Source: CAYQDB01 sp964416195
Lineage (GTDB): Bacteria; Zixibacteria; MSB-5A5; GN15; FEB-12
Reading direction: 5' to 3'
Assembly: GCA_964416195.1 (NCBI GenBank)
Contig: CAYQDB010000030.1
Coordinates: 1-23,747 of the forward strand
DNA length: 23,747 bases
A program made the position numbers and the translations under genes. The first letter of the stretch is position 1; each line of letters begins with the position of its first letter. The notes beneath the pieces were generated by a model. That model had not been told where the DNA came from, made no database searches, and worked only from the letters and a program-made list of their open reading frames with translations. Below are positions 23,586 to 23,747 of this stretch, piece by piece.

Positions 23586-23747
23586 GTCTGTTTCTCCGTG
23601 TTTAAAATTGACCTACGCCAGTCATGGTGGGTCTCTTTTTGTTCTGATATCTTACCAAAGCCGCACTCCGATGATAGAATATAACAACAGTGTTTGCGAA
23701 GGGCAAGAGAAAATCCCAGCGATCACCGGGGTCAATATCTATGACGG
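23586..23747. other. Right-end spacer
   Basis: Apart from the promoter-like pair at 23678-23706 I see nothing that I can support in this end segment. Confidence 0.4.
23678..23706 (-). promoter_or_regulatory. Candidate promoter of the micro-protein gene
   Basis: Minus strand: TTGCCC (23701-23706), a 17-bp spacer, then TATATT (23678-23683). The leader to the ATG at 23585 would be about 85 nt. Confidence 0.45.

Overview
The window looks like a metagenome-derived bacterial contig from the Fibrobacteres-Chlorobi-Bacteroidetes (FCB) side of the tree, most like candidate phylum Zixibacteria. This placement is inferred from style: large secreted proteins with LamG and Ig-like modules ending in paired EF-hand dockerin-like repeats (VNVADLTYLVKYLFKGG), a secreted protein with a SGLYYW...GKFVI type C-terminal tail, an M14 carboxypeptidase, and small RRM proteins. 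No marker gene settles the taxonomy. A 100-N assembly gap lies at 6111-6210.

Layout. (1) 1-2089, plus strand: a 5'-truncated PAS-PAS NarL-type sensor kinase and its LuxR-type response regulator, 7 bp apart. (2) 2090-2815: a gene-poor spacer with a GC-box palindrome directly upstream of a good promoter, a foldable leader and an 18-bp perfect palindrome. (3) 2816-10150: two tandem secreted modular genes. The first (SGNH hydrolase, LamG, dockerin) is split by an in-frame TAG at 4268-4270. The second is interrupted by the N gap, but removing the gap and one copy of an exact 55-bp duplication restores a single frame of about 1379 codons. (4) 10662-13325: a large secreted FCB-type protein with its own promoter. 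(5) 13326-13929: a spacer carrying two kinds of palindromic repeat. (6) 13930-17975: a housekeeping block of panD, a single-domain GlmU-like uridylyltransferase, a small exported protein, a LytR_C protein, rsfS and rho. (7) 18178-18846: two near-duplicate single-RRM RNA-binding proteins and a terminator-like hairpin. (8) Minus strand, 19067-19160: a tRNA-Sec(UCA) gene with its own promoter and terminator. (9) Minus strand, 19314-23585: an M14 metallopeptidase, a polytopic membrane protein and a 35-residue Lys-rich micro-protein.

How the genes may work together. The left third looks like a surface or secretome locus. A two-component system lies next to secreted carbohydrate- or ester-type proteins that share C-terminal dockerin-like modules, but direct regulation is only a guess from adjacency and the palindrome-promoter arrangement. 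The middle is conserved metabolism and information processing (coenzyme A precursor, UDP-GlcNAc, ribosome silencing, transcription termination). The tRNA-Sec means the organism probably decodes some UGA codons as selenocysteine. TAG ends many intact genes here (kinase, regulator, rho, both RRM genes, M14 peptidase, membrane protein), so the internal TAG of the SGNH gene is best read as a true nonsense codon or a base error.

The strongest items for follow-up are the broken SGNH-LamG gene, the repair of the assembly gap, the LamG-inside-Ig architecture with its A-B|C-D duplication pattern, the palindrome-promoter-leader region after the two-component system, the repeat-rich spacer before panD, and the micro-protein at the right end. 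I did not find a clearly new defence or mobile system.
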